This document shows, in pieces, positions 21,880 through 34,401 of a stretch of DNA of 64,000 bases; within the stretch, counting starts at the first letter, position 1, and each line of letters opens with the position of its first letter. A program made the position numbers and the translations under genes. Origin of the DNA: Romanomermis culicivorax (Eukaryota; Nematoda; Enoplea; Mermithida; Mermithidae); NCBI GenBank assembly GCA_963922205.1, contig CAWUHX010000129.1:124001-188000 (forward strand). Direction: 5' to 3'. The notes under the pieces are model-generated. The model was not told the DNA's origin and ran no database searches. It saw only the letters and a program-made list of their open reading frames with translations.

Positions 21880-22600
21880 TAAAATTTGAAAAATGTTGAA
21901 TATTAAATTGCACTTTAAATTTTGTTTTAAATTTTGAATTGACAATGTTTTGAATTTTAATTAATTAATTATTCTATTCATTTTATATTTATAACTCAAT
22001 TTATAGTTTAATTGTAGTTTAATTCTATTGATTTTTTAATTCAATTTTTAAAGTTTAATTTAATTTTTTAAAATTCAATTCAATTTTTAAAATTTAATTA
22101 ATATTTTTTTAAAATTTAGTTTAATTTTTTGAAATTTAATTTAGTTTTTTAAAATCTAATTTAATTTTTTAAAATTTAATTTAATTTTTTAAAATTTAAT
22201 TCAATTCTTTAAAATTTAATCTAATTTTTCAAAATTTAATTTAATTTTAAAATTTGATTAAATGTTCAAATTTTATTTTAATTTTGAAGAATTTAATTTA
22301 ATTTTTCGAAATTCAATTTAATTTTTCAAAATTTAATCTAATTAAAAAAAATTTCATTCGATTTTTTAAATTTAATTTATTTAGATTTGATTTAGATTTG
22401 AGATTTAGCTTTGAATTTAATTTAAGACTTGATTTGAATTAAATTTTTAATTTTGTATAATCTAAACTTTTAATTATAAATTAAACGATCTTTTAATTTT
22501 TTTAAATTTTTAATTAATTATTCAATTAATTTTTATATTTATAATTTGATTTTTATTTCTACTTATGCTTTAATTTAATATTTTTCCAATTTAAAAGCTA
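21880..22600. repeat. degenerate AT minisatellite
   Basis: About 35 irregular copies of an AAAATTTAATTTAATTTTTT-like unit of about 20 bp, almost free of G and C. Low complexity, no coding. Confidence 0.8.
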
Positions 22601-23279
22601 TAAAAGCCTACGAAAATCATGAAAAATTCCATATTCGCTTATCCACCAAATTTCTCCACTGTTTAGACATGATGCGGATGGAGGATATGCTAGTTTTCCC
22701 CAAATCCGCCTTTTAAACGTTCATGTCCACCAAAAAAATTTTGGAGTCAGACAAAACCACTGAAAAATTTTGAAAAAAATATCCGTTTTTCAGTTTTGAA
22801 GAGGGTGGACTCCATCATTTTCCACATCTGCCGATTAGACCTCAATATCTGCCAAAAAAGTGTGCATTCCATCATTTTAATCCGCCAATTAGGCAGCGAA
22901 TATGGGGATTCCGCATCCGCCTTTTGAACTCTGCATCTGCATGCAGATTCTCTCGATTAGTCACTTCCACAGAAAGGTGGTTGGGCGGAAGTGAAATAAT
23001 GAAATAAGATGATGTATGAGAAACATGAGAAGCCTGTATACTATAGCCTACCAATCCAAAGTTGGCTCCACATTTACTCACAACTGACGCTGTATAGCTT
23101 CTATTCTCAGATAACCCAAATTATGTTTTTATGCTTCACAAACGAACATAAAAAACACTTATTTTCCGTTAACTTGCATTAAACATTATATCATACATAA
23201 TACGTTAATGTTTCATTTTGGACCCATGCTGGCTGAGTAACTGTACTACCCTGACAAACGGTTCAGCATAGAATCTATA
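22601..23279. other. no gene supported
   Basis: Repeated phrases (ATCCGCCTTTTRAAC at about 22706 and 22916; CATCATTTT at 22813 and 22872) suggest an old duplicated repeat. Nothing coding is recognised. Confidence 0.4.
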
Positions 23280-23520
23280 TGGTCATTTATACTTGTTTTT
23301 TTGGCAGAACGGAACGGAACCGATAGCCAACAGCTTGAAACGTTTAGCCTGAAAATCCACTTTCGATCGGAGAGGGTAACTGCAATTTTCTAGAAAATGA
23401 CCGACAGTAACCCCCAACCGAACCGAACGGAACGAAAATTTCCCTTTCATTGAGAAACGTTGTGTCGATTTCTTTCCATTCTGTTCCGTTCCACCAAAAA
23501 AGACAAGCATAAATGACCCT
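23280..23520. mobile_element. MITE, about 240 bp
   Basis: Terminal inverted repeats of about 38 bp: GGTCATTTATACTTGTTTTT at 23281 is matched by GGGTCATTTATGCTTGTCTT read from 23520 on the minus strand, and both continue GG..GAACGGAAC. The interior is non-coding. No transposase; the superfamily is not determinable. Confidence 0.7.
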
Positions 23521-24379
23521 TAAGAATCAGCAATTTGAACACATTCAGTTACTGGAAATCTGAAATACAAGCAGCCACTGATGGCCAATCACAATAGAAT
23601 TTAATTGTGATGTGAGGTGAGACTGGCAAGAGAATACAGCGTTCAATCTTGACAAACTCCATCTCCTTCACCCAAAGATCAATGCTGTAATAAGCTCCTT
23701 TTGAGAAATCAGCAGTCTGGATTAAGAAACATAACAATTACTGCCACATTATGCCTCGATGTGGATTAATATAAAAACAATCTGAATAGTAGTGACAAGC
23801 TACAGCCTCGTTCAGTCTATTCAAAAAACTGCAATCAAACTTGTGACATATTGTGATGGAGTGAAATGGGGCCGATTGTAAAACGTATGTCAACTGCAAG
23901 AAAAGATCGGCAAGTTGATACCAAAAGACGGGCAAAATCGTGTCAAGAAGAAAGTAGAGGTGTGGCTACTGTAACCGAAAAAGTGATGTAGTCATTGTTG
24001 TTCTTTGTTTTTCCTCTGAGTGGTTGGTCATTGTTTTGCTATGCATCATTGTGTAAATTGGGAGCAGTGTGGTGCGAATATTTTTCTAGCATTAGTAAAT
24101 CGAAAACCCAACTGTGTGTTCTAGGATAAGTCTCCAATAGTTTGACTATTTAGGCTCCACTCCTGGAAAGGTAATTTAGCGCATTTGGAGTTCAGGCCTC
24201 TGAAAACCTTAAATGATTAAGGGAAGTTCTGTGGAACCACATCACAGTGCTTTCTACAAGCCAGTCATTCTCCTGGATTTTATTTATTGTTGCATATTTG
24301 TTGTAAGACACTCTGGTTGTCCCAACTTTTTCTGTGTTCCATGCACATTGGATCTTCATTGCCCATGTAAAATAGGACA
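23521..24379. other. no gene supported
   Basis: Short scattered frames only (for example 23549-23737 minus, 24213-24413 plus), none with recognisable domains. Confidence 0.35.
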
Positions 24380-25438
24380 AATTAATGACTGTACCAATTC
24401 GTTTCAAGATTGATAAAAAGCCGAAATTTGCGAAAGTTGAAAATTCTGAAAATAATATTGAAATAGCCCTGAAGAATGGAGGAAAATTGCTCACACCGTT
24501 CCACCACTATGGGATACATAAAGGGCTTCAATCAAAACTTGATTAATCCCAAAGACCGTAGTTTCGAAAATTTTGATTATTTTAAGGATTTGCCTGCTGT
24601 GGAGCAAACCTGCAATGAGAATTTACCATTATTTGACGGAACCGTTAATAATAGTTTTAATTTTCCTGAAACTTCTGTGCCATGAAAAATGAGAAAAAAC
24701 AAATCTCTTTTGCCGAAAATTGTCGAGAATTTGACACAGAACATTAAATTCAATTTTTTGAAATTCAAACCAAAAGAAACCAATGCTCGAAAATTGTTTG
24801 ATAATGACACATATATTGATGTAATGCAAAAATGTGATACTGAAATGATAAAGTTTAAATGCAACATTACTAATGGGTTAAAGGAAATTGTCACACTAGC
24901 AACACGACAGCAAAATTTTTTGAAAGAATATACAATCGAAGTCAAAGAGATAAAGGCTCCGAAAAAAGAATTGATAAAAATAAAATTCACGAAACCAAAA
25001 ATATCACAAAACCTACAAGCTCGAATTTCTACTCTCACTCTCTGAAATCATTGAAGAATCAAAATATCAGTAGCAAAAAGAACAATCAAATTAGTTTCAA
25101 AGAATTTGAAGAAGATAATGATGATTTAGTTCTTTCGAGTCAAAATTTTAGCTGAAATTCTATGCAAATTATGCCTAATACGCAAATCCATTCTCCATCT
25201 ACTCCACCTTCTCAGGTAATCTTTTGCCAATGACAAAATGAGAATCAAAACTATATGCAAAAAATAGCACCACAAAAATTGGATAAACCGAACTGAAATC
25301 AGCAAAAAATGAATTTGGTATCCACTCATCTAAATATGCTAAATTGCATACATTGCAAAAATTAACTTGAGTTGGTGCCCTAAACACCATAACACATGTC
25401 TGATCCTATGAAGAAGTGAAACAGATTTTAATGTATAT
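24380..25438 (+). pseudogene. decayed Gln/Asn/Lys-rich gag-like ORF, piece 1 of 4
   Basis: Successive plus-strand frames joined by single shifts or stops give protein-like text: MTVPIRFKIDKKPKFAKVEN (24384-), KDRSFENFDYFKDLP (24550-), a TGA at 24683-24685 followed in the same frame by KNKSLLPKIVENLTQN..NARKLFDNDTYIDVMQ (24689-25045), then FEEDNDDLVLSSQNFS and a Q/N-rich tail to about 25370. The text resumes at 30748, 32642 and 49132 after three LTR insertions. Length, composition and a degenerate zinc-knuckle phrase in piece 2 suggest a retroelement Gag; this is inference. Confidence 0.4.
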
Positions 25439-25894
25439 TGTTGTGTCTTGAATAATGACTAGACTAAGTTGCAAACAGATTAGCCTTAGGAGAATTGGTA
25501 AATATCCAACTGGAATAATAGCTAATAAATAGCTAAGTTTAATAAGGCTAACTAACGCAACATAAATATCTCTAAGCACTAAATAATATCCAAGTACTAA
25601 ATAGTACAAATGAATGTACAAAACAACACACCTTATATAGTATCAGGGAAGATCACGGAATGTTCTAGAACCTTGTAGAATATAAAAGAATATTATAGAA
25701 TATTGTGGAAGGTTCTAGTACTTTCCAGTACAATGCAGTACATGAACTGTACCTGCACATCATGTCATGTGATCATACTGTAAGGTATGCATCACACTGT
25801 ACTTGCACATCATGTCATGTGATCATACTGTAAGGTATGCATCACATTGCACTTTCACATCATATTAAGTGATCATACTGTAAGATATGTATCA
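25439..25894 (-). repeat. 3' LTR of Gypsy copy 1
   Basis: Begins TGTTGTGTCTTG (or TGTGTC at 25442) and ends ..GATATGTATCA at 25894. It contains a tandemly duplicated segment (CATCATGTCATGTGATCATA at 25757 and 25808) present once in the other LTR. Confidence 0.85.
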
Positions 25895-26216
25895 CTCCTC
25901 CTCACCAAAATTGATCCACTCCATGAGGGTGAAAAACTTATTCTTGTAGGTTGATAAACTGGTGTCTTTCCTGGAACGTGATCTTGTTCCTGGTGAGTTT
26001 GATTGTGCAATTCTGTGGCTTCATCCATTTTTTTGCTACTGGACTTTGCAGTTACTGAGGTTGAGGAAAAAGCCAGTGTGCCGTACTTTCTGACTGAATA
26101 TTTGGTAGTGTGGACTGGTCCGTTCTACGCTGGTTCTGATGGTGTTGAACTGGAACACTATTGACTAGGATGGCATAAACCATTGATCCAATTTTCTTGA
26201 TGACTTTGCCTTTGAA

Positions 26217-27206
26217 TCACTTCTGACTCGATGAAAAGTTCTTTGTCCAAACCAATTCATTGATGCTGAACTTGCACTTTTTGGCTTGAGGTGGGATCTT
26301 TATGTTAACTTCCTGGCTTGGAAGTATTCTGCCCAATTCTGTACAATGCCCCCGTCCATGCTGTAGTTCAGCAGGTGATTTTCCAGTGATTGGATTTGGT
26401 GTTGTTCTGTAAGTAATCAGGATTTGTTCCAAAGCATCATGGATATTGCTTCCTCTTCATAAAGCTTTTTCCATTGCTATTTTGAAAGTTTGGACAAAAC
26501 ATTCAGCTTCTCCATTTGAAGCGAGATGGAAAGGTGCTGTTGTTAAATGCTTGATGCCTCTTTTCTTGCAAAAATCCTGGAATTGGCTGGATGTGAATTG
26601 TGTTCCATTGTCAGAGACAATTGTTTTAGGTAAGACTTCATCCATAATTATTTTCCTCGGGCTTTTCAGCATAGCCTCTGTTGTAGTTGATGCCATCTTC
26701 TTCATAATGGGATACTTTGTGAATGCATCTATGCAAATGAACCACATGTCATTGTGAAATGGGCCAGCATAGTCAATGTGGAGTCTTTGCATTGGCTTTC
26801 CAGCTTCCGGCCATGTTGAAAATTCATGTTTGGGGGCATTGGCTACTTTCTGACAAGTGTCACATCCTCAAACCATTTCTTCAATATGTTTGTCCATGTT
26901 CGGCCACCAACAATATTGTCTTGCCAGGTGCTTGGTTCTAATGATTCCCCAATGACCTTTGTGCAGCTGCTGAAGAATTTGGCCTTGGAGAGCTGCTGGA
27001 ATGACAGCACATGGTGAATTGTCAGTTTCAAGAATGATGATGTCATCTTGAATCCTGAGTGATAATTGTTGGTTGAAGTATGGCTGTAATTGAGGCACAT
27101 GGATTGATAATTTGTTCGGCCATCCATGAATAATGAATTGCTTGACTGTTTCCAAAGTTGGGTCTTTGCTGGTGCAACTTGCCAATTTGATTTTGCTGAT
27201 CGGCAA
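26217..27206 (-). pseudogene. integrase of Gypsy copy 1
   Basis: Minus-strand blocks in order: HHCC region (..LHKGHWGI..HLARQYCWWP, then CDTCQ; 26850-26960), the core with HIDYAGPFHN (26770s), VSDNGTQFTSSQF (26610s) and NGEAECFVQTF (26510s) giving the D-D-E set, and the C-terminal MEQILITYRTTPNPITGKSP at 26432. Stops separate the blocks. Confidence 0.8.
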
Positions 27207-27329
27207 TTAATTTGTGTTTTTCATGTTGATACAGTAGCAGGAAGCTTCTTTTTTGTCAAATTCATGATCCCGACCCATTCGTAGGCCTGAAAGCGCATTT
27301 GCATTGCAATGCTTTGCTGTTGGCTGGAA

Positions 27330-28549
27330 TCGAATTTAATAATTATATCCCATAAGAGCTACTGCCCATCATTGGAGATGTTGAATTTTCATAACTGGCA
27401 GCTTCTTATTGGGACTGAATATGGCTAGTACTGGCCTGTTGTCTGTGATCAGCTCAAATTTGGGTCCAAAAAGGTATTGATGGAACTTTTTCACACCATA
27501 AATGACTGAAAATGCTTCTTTTTCCACTTAACTGTAGCACCTTTCATGGTTGTTGAGGGTCTTTGAAGCAAATGCAATTGGCTTCTCAGATCCATCAGGA
27601 TATTTGTGTGAAATGACTGCTCCTACGCCATATGATGAGGCATCTGTTGCAAGGATGACTGGCAATTCTGGCTGATAATAAACTAGCCTTGTTGCTTCAA
27701 CAATTCAATTCTTGAGTTGTTTAAAAGCTTCCTCTTCTGACTTTGACCACTTGAAGGGCACGTCCTTCTTGTGTAAGGCATTTAGAGGTGCTGACAACTG
27801 TGAAAATCCTTGGATGAATTTGTTGTAGTAATTGACTTTGCCCATAAAAGACTGGAATTCTTGGAGATTCTTTGGGCATGGTGATTGTTGAACAGCATTA
27901 ACACTGGATTCTGATAGTCGAATTCCTTTTGCATCAATGATGTTGCCCAAATATTCAACTTCTTTCTTGAAAAACTCACACTTCGCTTTGTTGCAATGAA
28001 GGCCATTGTCTTCAAGAAGTTGAAAAATGGCATCCAGTGTATGGAGATGATCTTGATCATTTTCTCCTGTCACAATTATATCATTTAAGTAGTTGGCACA
28101 TCCCTTGAGTTCTTATGCAATTTGCTACAGGAAGCATTGAAAAATGGCAGGGGCACTGGCAACTCCAAACGGCCAACATTGATATTGAAACATGTTTCAG
28201 TATGTGTTGACCACCATAAGCTTCTTTGATTCATCATCCAACTCCATTTAAAGATAGGCATCAGACAAATCGATTTTTGAGAATCTTTGTCCATTCTTGA
28301 GCTTCTGGAATAGCTCTTCTGGCCTTGGAATTGGATATTGATCAACATTAAGCTGTGGGTTGACTGTAACTTTAAAATCTCTACAGGTTGCATCTTCCCA
28401 TTCAGTTTTGATAGTGCTACAATGGGTGCTGCCCAGTAGCTTGTTTTGATTGGCTTCCAGACACCTTGATCTGTCAGACAATCAATTTCTGCATTGACAG
28501 CTTCCACTTTGGAAAATGGAATGGGCCTTGGTTTAAAAAATTTAGGCAT
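27330..28549 (-). pseudogene. reverse transcriptase-RNase H of Gypsy copy 1
   Basis: RT finger/palm text KPRPIPFSKVEAVNAEI (28540s), DQYPIPRPEELFQKLKNG and FSKIDLSDAYL (28250-28340); the thumb/connection VEYLGNIIDAKGI, FMGKVNYYNKFIQGF (27800-27960); RNase H TDASSYGVGAV..KEAFSVIYGVKKF (27400-27640). Several frameshifts; the YxDD loop region is not readable in one frame. Confidence 0.8.
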
Positions 28550-28789
28550 TGCATCAGGCTTCAGATGAAGGCTGGCTTTGTAGGATTTGCATAATTCAAA
28601 CTTTGACTCGAATACTATGGAATGCTTCTGGCATATGGCATCAACAGCGGCTAGTTACTGTGATGATGGGTCCAAAGTTAAGCACAAAAGGCCTTGTGGT
28701 CCATTGACTGTGAACTCAAATTTTTCAAAGAAATCAGCCCCAAGTATGTTGCAGCCATTCTCTGCATCCATGACAAGGAATTACAGGCT

Positions 28790-29122
28790 TCATGTTTTGC
28801 CATGAGCTTCCACTTGGACATTGATAATTCCTATGATTGGAATTTTCAGCTCATTGTGGACTTGCATTATGCATTGAGTCTTTGCCAGCTTTGGGCATCC
28901 AAGGGTATTGTAGCCACTCATGCCAATGGGTGAGCATGTGGCACCAGAGTTGACAAGGAATTCCATTGATAAGCCATTGACTAAGGCTGTAAGCTTTGGC
29001 CTGTTGTCAGGCTTTGAAGAACAGGTATTGACTAGCTTCCCGCAAGAGATTTCATGAACTTGATGCTGTGGCTTTCCTTTTCCATGAAATTTCTTCTTCA
29101 ATGGAACTTTAGCTTGGCACAC
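28790..29122 (-). pseudogene. aspartic protease of Gypsy copy 1
   Basis: Retropepsin-like: LTALVNGLSMEFLVNSGATC, with the catalytic DSG/DTG changed to NSG. It immediately follows the zinc-knuckle region. The loss of Asp indicates an inactive copy. Confidence 0.7.
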
Positions 29123-29980
29123 TGAAGCAATGCGGCCAACTTTGTTGCACTTGAGGCATACAGCATCTTGAAATCTGCATTCACTGCGTGGATGGTCTTT
29201 CTTGCAAACAGGACAGGATTGAAATTTGTCTCATTTTAGCTGCTTCTTGGATCCTTGTTGATGTTGACTTGCTACTTTCTTCATTGCTTTGTAATGACCA
29301 GTCATTTGTTGAACTTCGTGAGTATAGCCAGATGACTTGCCTTTGATAGTTTGGACTGTCTTGAGAGTTGCTTCAAATGCTTGAGCAATTTTAAGAACTT
29401 CGTCCAATGAAGGATCAATGTGTTGAAGAGCTGCTGTGTGAACTTGATCATGTGGTGTATGAGCAATAATCATGTTTCTGATTAAACTGTTCACATATGA
29501 TTCTTCACAACCAGCTTTCTTGCAATTGAAATGGCAATTCCAACCAATTCCACAAAGATCCACAACTCATCGAGCATAGCTTTGTCCAGGCTTCATCATT
29601 GTTTGGCTAAACGGAAATCTTGAAACAGCTGTTTGAGTTTTGGCCTTGAAATAGGCAGACAAAGATTCAATTAGTTCGGAATACTTTTTTTGCTGATGTC
29701 CTCATTTCCATGGATATTTGACAGCAATTCAAATATTTCAGCACTGACCCAGGAAAGGAAATAGGCTCTCCTTTGACCATCATCAATAACTTTGTGGGCT
29801 TCGAAGTGTTGATTGGGCCGGGAAAGGTAGGTATCCGAATGGTCTTAAGTCTTGTCCAATGAAGGAAATGATGGGACATTTGGCCCAGTTGTTGGTCCCA
29901 TTGTACCACCAGCATTCTGTCCAAGAAGGTGATCCATCAAGGCTTGTTGGGCTTTTTGTTGGTCCAAGATCAATTGTCAC
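29100..29980 (-). pseudogene. Gag of Gypsy copy 1
   Basis: A capsid-like region (RNMIIAHTPHDQVHTAALQ, LDEVLKIAQAFEATLKT at 29330-29500) is followed by two zinc knuckles at 29130-29225 (CPVCKKDHPRSEC and CLKCNKVGRIASVC, the second lacking His). Stops at about 29228 and 29570. Confidence 0.75.
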
Positions 29981-30081
29981 TGGAGTTTCTGTTCTTCCCT
30001 TTGGGCTTTCTGTTGCTCATTAGAAATTCAATTATCTTGGCCAAATCTGAGGCTTCTATTCTTGAAGTCCACATTGCCAAA

Positions 30082-30747
30082 TTTTGTGTCTTGAATAATG
30101 AATGGGCTAAGTTGCAAATAGATTAGCCTTAGGACAATTGGTAAATATCCAACTGGAATAATAGCTGGTAAATAGCTAAGTTTAATAACGCTAACTAACA
30201 CAACATAAACATCTCTAAGCACTAAATAATATCCAAGTACTATAGTCTGTTTTTCTAGAAATGCTTCTAAATAATGAAAGTGGAAAGCAAGTAGTATTTT
30301 AGATTTTCACGATTTTCTAGTAAACTATATGTCATATACGACTGTAAATTTGTGTGCATACTGAGCCCATGTTTGAAAATTATTTGATTGAAAAATTTTA
30401 CGGTAAGAGCACTATGTAAACGATTTTGACAACATTACTGATTTGCGTCAATTTTCTATTTGGAAGCATTTTATAAAAAAACAGACTATAAATAGAACAA
30501 TAAATAAAATGAATGAATGTACAAAACAACACACCTTATATAGTATCACGGAAGATCATGGAATGTTCTAGAACCTTGTAGAATATAAAAGAATATTATA
30601 GAATACTGTGGAAGGTTATACAACTTTCCGGTGCAATGCAGTATAGGAACTGTACCTGCACATCATGTCATGTGATCATACTGTAAGGTATGCATCACAT
30701 CATACTTGCACATCATATTAAGTGATCATACTGTAAGATATCTATCA
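30082..30747 (-). repeat. 5' LTR of Gypsy copy 1, with MITE inserted
   Basis: Matches the 3' LTR on both sides of a ~246-bp MITE at 30243-30488. Ends ..TCTATCA at 30747. Confidence 0.85.
30243..30488. mobile_element. Tc1/mariner-type MITE in the LTR
   Basis: TIRs TAGTCTGTTTTTCTAGAAAT / TAGTCTGTTTTTTTATAAAA flanked by a TA duplication (30241-30242, 30489-30490). The uninterrupted sister LTR (about 25596) gives the empty-site sequence, which confirms the insertion. Confidence 0.85.
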
Positions 30748-31324
30748 TATATGAATGCGCCCAATTACAACCAAGATACACTCCAATACGAGCTACAATC
30801 TATCACTCCTTTCAAAACAGAACATCCCTCAGCATTCTTGAACAGAATCAGTACCTACATTTACCTGCTGTACTAAGACGGAAGGGCTCAATTTTGCCAT
30901 AGAAAAGTTGTCCCAACTTTTCTTTGGAAAATGCTGGAAATTTATAGAATATCCATTGATGGGAGTAGTTTAGAAAGGTCCAAAAGATTCAAAAAGCCAA
31001 TAAACAGATTAACATAAAAGTTAAACAACCTATACTGGTTAATAAACTCGAAAATCAATCTGAACAACAACCATATCAGCAACAATTTAGAGAAAGTTTG
31101 AAAACTGATTCAGAGATGAATAGCAATCCCAAAATAGAGACGACTCTAGACAAACAAATACCATTAGATTTCAAGAAAATCCGACATGGACAATGAATAC
31201 TGCTGTCAGATTAAGTAGAATTTGGTGCCATGTCACATTAAATGAATTAGGACAATCACATTGATGAGTAAAAACCCATACCATATTCATAGAAAATATG
31301 GTCATGTCACTGCAAGTGGCATGC
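30748..31324 (+). pseudogene. gag-like ORF, piece 2
   Basis: Frames read MNAPNYNQDTLQYELQSITP..FLNRISTYIYLL, then a Q/N-rich stretch (VNKLENQSEQQPYQQQF, 31040-31110) and, at the end, HRKYGHVTASG, which fits a zinc knuckle that has lost its cysteines. It continues after the solo LTR with ALEQSIKRFLKN. Confidence 0.4.
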
Positions 31325-32641
31325 TGTGACCCCATTGAGTGGCTCGCTTAGGTATCTACTTCGGGAACCTAACCCAGCTGGGACTACCACAGGAAAACCT
31401 GTGGTGTACCTCGGCCTTGTCCTAGGGTTCAGATGTAGAATAGTGGACAATGCGGCCGGGTCAGGGGTGGCAATCCCTAGTCCTCATTCACTGAGAATGA
31501 GAGAGGGTGCCATTCATGGAATGGCATACTGTAGGAGACCGGATTGTCAACCTAAATCCCCTAATCAGCCCTGACCTTAAGGGTCTGAGGGCTTTCTCAA
31601 CTGAGGGTACTCTCAAGGGAAAACTGGCTTAAGGAGGATTCCCACAAATATACCCTCAACAATAATAACCCCTGAGAAGACTCACTAAATCCTCTTCTCA
31701 AAGTACTTGGCGCTGGGGGATGGGTTCAAGGGTCAAAGCGTGGGTCCTGCCGACCACGGGGAAGCGGGTCCCATAATCTGAAAGCGATTTGGCATAGAGG
31801 GTAAGCGAATGCGAGTCGGCGGGCGATGGTATCAAAACGTTCCTCGGGGAGGTGACAGGGGTTCTCGATCAACAGGCGATGGGGTAAACTCCCAAGGTTG
31901 GGTTATGGTAACTGGCAACGCAAGGGAGACCGAAGGCGAATATGTAAATTTATTAATGAAGGGCGGTGGATGCAATATTCAAACAATATGCAAATTTATA
32001 GTAAAGGACATTGACGAACGCGGAGTTGTAAGCTAAAAACGCAGAAGATGGTTTAGGCCCAAAAATGAGTGCAAAATTAATGAAACAGGCCCTTTTAAAG
32101 GGCCCCGTAATCTACAGTATGCCTTTGGGGGAGCTAAGACACACCCAAGCTAACTTCTGCGGTGGAAATCCCTGCAGAAGATGCCTATGGTCACATAGAC
32201 ATTTTCCACTTTACTACGTTAAGCATTGGGGCAAGTTTTCACTCTCTATGCTTAACATAGGAATGTCATCTAGTGAGAATTTCCAACTAGGCGTTTCACA
32301 TTGTGAAACATCGCTAGTTTTTACTGATAAGAGGTGCATGTTGTGCTCCAATTACAGCGATGAGCTCGGAGAGCTTATCTTTAAGGGAAATTCTGACTAG
32401 TGGGTTACATACTCTAGTCTACATGCGCAACGGAAAAATAACAAATCGTAACGGAAATAAAAGTGCGAAAGTAAAACAGAAACGAAACACAAAAAGTACA
32501 CACAGAAATTGCATGTAAAAAATTATAAAAATGGAACGTAAAATTAATGTAAATTACTGCAAACAAAACATGGTGAAAAACATAACGGAAAAATATGATG
32601 TGAATCACATGACGCTGGGCGAAATTTGTCGGCACGTGACA
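31325..32641. repeat. solo LTR related to the LTRs of the 16-kb element
   Basis: Starts TGTGACCCC and ends GGCACGTGACA. Collinear but diverged from 32989-34401: shared blocks include CCCCTGAGAAGACTCAC, AGCTAACTTCTGC, GCAGAAGATGCCTATG, CACATAGACATTTT, GATAAGAGGTGCATG and the terminal GGCACGTGACA. Flanking ATGC / CTGC may be a 4-bp target duplication with one mismatch. No internal region, hence a solo LTR from a sister family. An alternative left end is TGTCAC at 31305. Confidence 0.75.
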
Positions 32642-32988
32642 CTGCATTAGAACAAAGCATAAAAAGATTTTTGAAAAATTTGAGATGCAAGAAAATCAAC
32701 AAAATAATAGTAATTTTGAAAACCAAAGATCCCAATTTGAATGATTTGACAGAGGAATGAATCAGAACTTCAGAAATAGAGAAAATACTCCCTCTCAGTA
32801 TTTCTCCCAAAATCGAGATTTTCAATGAAATCAGTCATGTGATTGACCAGCGAAATACTGCACCTATGATGTTCAATGCAAACAGATATTTCTCAATGTC
32901 ATCAATTGAAACCACAAGTTTAACGACAACCTGGATGACAACAATTTCATCCACAATGGAAAAATAATAATAATAGGCATCATACATG
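32642..32988 (+). pseudogene. gag-like ORF, piece 3
   Basis: Frames read ALEQSIKRFLKN..., then RNRENTPSQYFSQNRDFQ (32770-32825) and a Cys-containing phrase (KYCTYDVQCK, about 32851). Composition matches pieces 1, 2 and 4. Ends at the CATG target site of the 16-kb element. Confidence 0.35.
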
Positions 32989-34401
32989 TGTCACATCTTA
33001 CGCCTGGATCGTGTATGACCCGTGGATTTGGGAGAGCTGGGGAGGTTTGGGTATCTCATCAGGTAATACCGTGTTTTAGACGTCACATTGATGGTGAACC
33101 ATATCAGATTGATCCTATTACAGTGAGAAATAGGCTGTGACTCCTGATGGATACTGGCATTTTCCCCAGGCTTCCCTGGTTGGCGTTGGGGCCTAACCTG
33201 GCGAATGGTGGCTATAGAGAGGTCTATAGTTGGTTCTCTGGTGTTGTCCTTGGGGTCTTGCTGTAGGGTAATGGACAACGCTGCCAGGCTAGGTGCGACA
33301 ATCCCCGAGTCCTACTCAGTGAGAGTGGGGACAGGGTCACCCGTAAAATGACCTAATTTGTGGGACCCGGTTAGGAACCAGACAGCCCCTTTTTAGCCCG
33401 AAACTGAGAGGTAGAGGCCCTACTTATCTGTGGAAAACTTGGGAAACCGACTTAGGAAGGATTCCCCAACAAATACCCCACAAATAACAATAATCCCCTG
33501 AGAAGACTCACCTAGTCCTGTTTCTCAAGCGATTCGACGAAACGGGCGGCAAGTCCCTGGATACTTTCGGTCTTCTGGCACTGGAGCGGGGATGCGATCC
33601 ACACGAGTCCTAGCGGCGAGCGGCGGCGAGCGGGAGGCGATTCTCCAACGTTTTCTTCACGAACCGGGGGCGGTCGGACACCTGGCACTGATGGGCAGCG
33701 GGGTACTGTAGATGGGTAAGCGGCGGACGCCATAAAGGGATATAAATTTATGCAAATTTATTGGCAATAAGGCGGCGGACGCACAGGTGTATATAAAATT
33801 ATGCAAATTAGCGAAAGGCGGCGGACGCGAAGTTACAACCGGACGGAAGCTTGGTGAACCCAAGAATGAGCGAAAAACTAAAGAAACATGTCCTTTTAAG
33901 GACATGTTTGGCTACAGCTGCAGCTTGGGCGGAGTTTCTCGGCGTCCCAGCTAACTTCTGCAGCTAGACACGATGCAGAAGATGCCTATGAGCACATAGA
34001 CATTTTTCGTTCACATGCGTTTAGCACTGAGGCCGACTGCAGTGCCTATGCTAAGCATATGAAGGTCTTTAGCTAAACTTCTTAGCTAGTCGTTTTTGCG
34101 TAACAAAAACGACGCTAATTTTTGATGATAAGAGGTGCATGGATGCACTAAAAATAGCCATGTGCTCGTGGAGCACGACTGGCGGAAGTTTTTAGCTAAA
34201 GGGCCTACTGTAGCCCGCGTTCATAAAAATATAACAAAATGAAACATAGAAATGCATGAAAAATATAAAACGAACACAAAATGCATGTGCAAAAATGAAA
34301 TAAACAAAAACATGAATGAGTAATAAACGAATTATGAAGAAAAACAAAATATTGGCATGATCGGAATCACGTGACGTTGGGGAATTGAGCGGCACGTGAC
34401 A
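32989..34401 (-). repeat. 3' LTR (1413 bp) of the 16-kb element
   Basis: TGTCAC..GTGACA termini. It contains AT-rich/GC-rich blocks, CCCCTGAGAAGACTCACC, and a perfect hairpin AAACATGTCCTT-TT-AAGGACATGTTT at 33884-33909. Confidence 0.92.

Larger units (their letters stand above)
25439..30747 (-). mobile_element. Ty3/Gypsy LTR retrotransposon copy 1, old and decayed
   Basis: LTRs at 25439-25894 and 30082-30747 enclose degenerate gag, protease, RT, RNase H and integrase on the minus strand. TATAT precedes the left LTR (25434-25438) and follows the right one (30748-30752), a probable 5-bp target duplication. A TGG-initiated primer-binding-like sequence (TGGCAATGTGGAC) lies 2-5 nt inside the 5' LTR. 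Internal stops and frameshifts occur in every domain, and LTR differences include a duplicated segment in the left LTR and a MITE in the right one. It inserted into the gag-like ORF of 24.4-31.3 kb. Confidence 0.85.

Noticed and set aside
33512..33905. ORFs inside the LTRs (33512-33733, 33657-33905 and their copies at 48384-48632)
   Set aside because: Identical between LTRs, Pro/Arg-rich, no domain; LTR sequence rather than genes.
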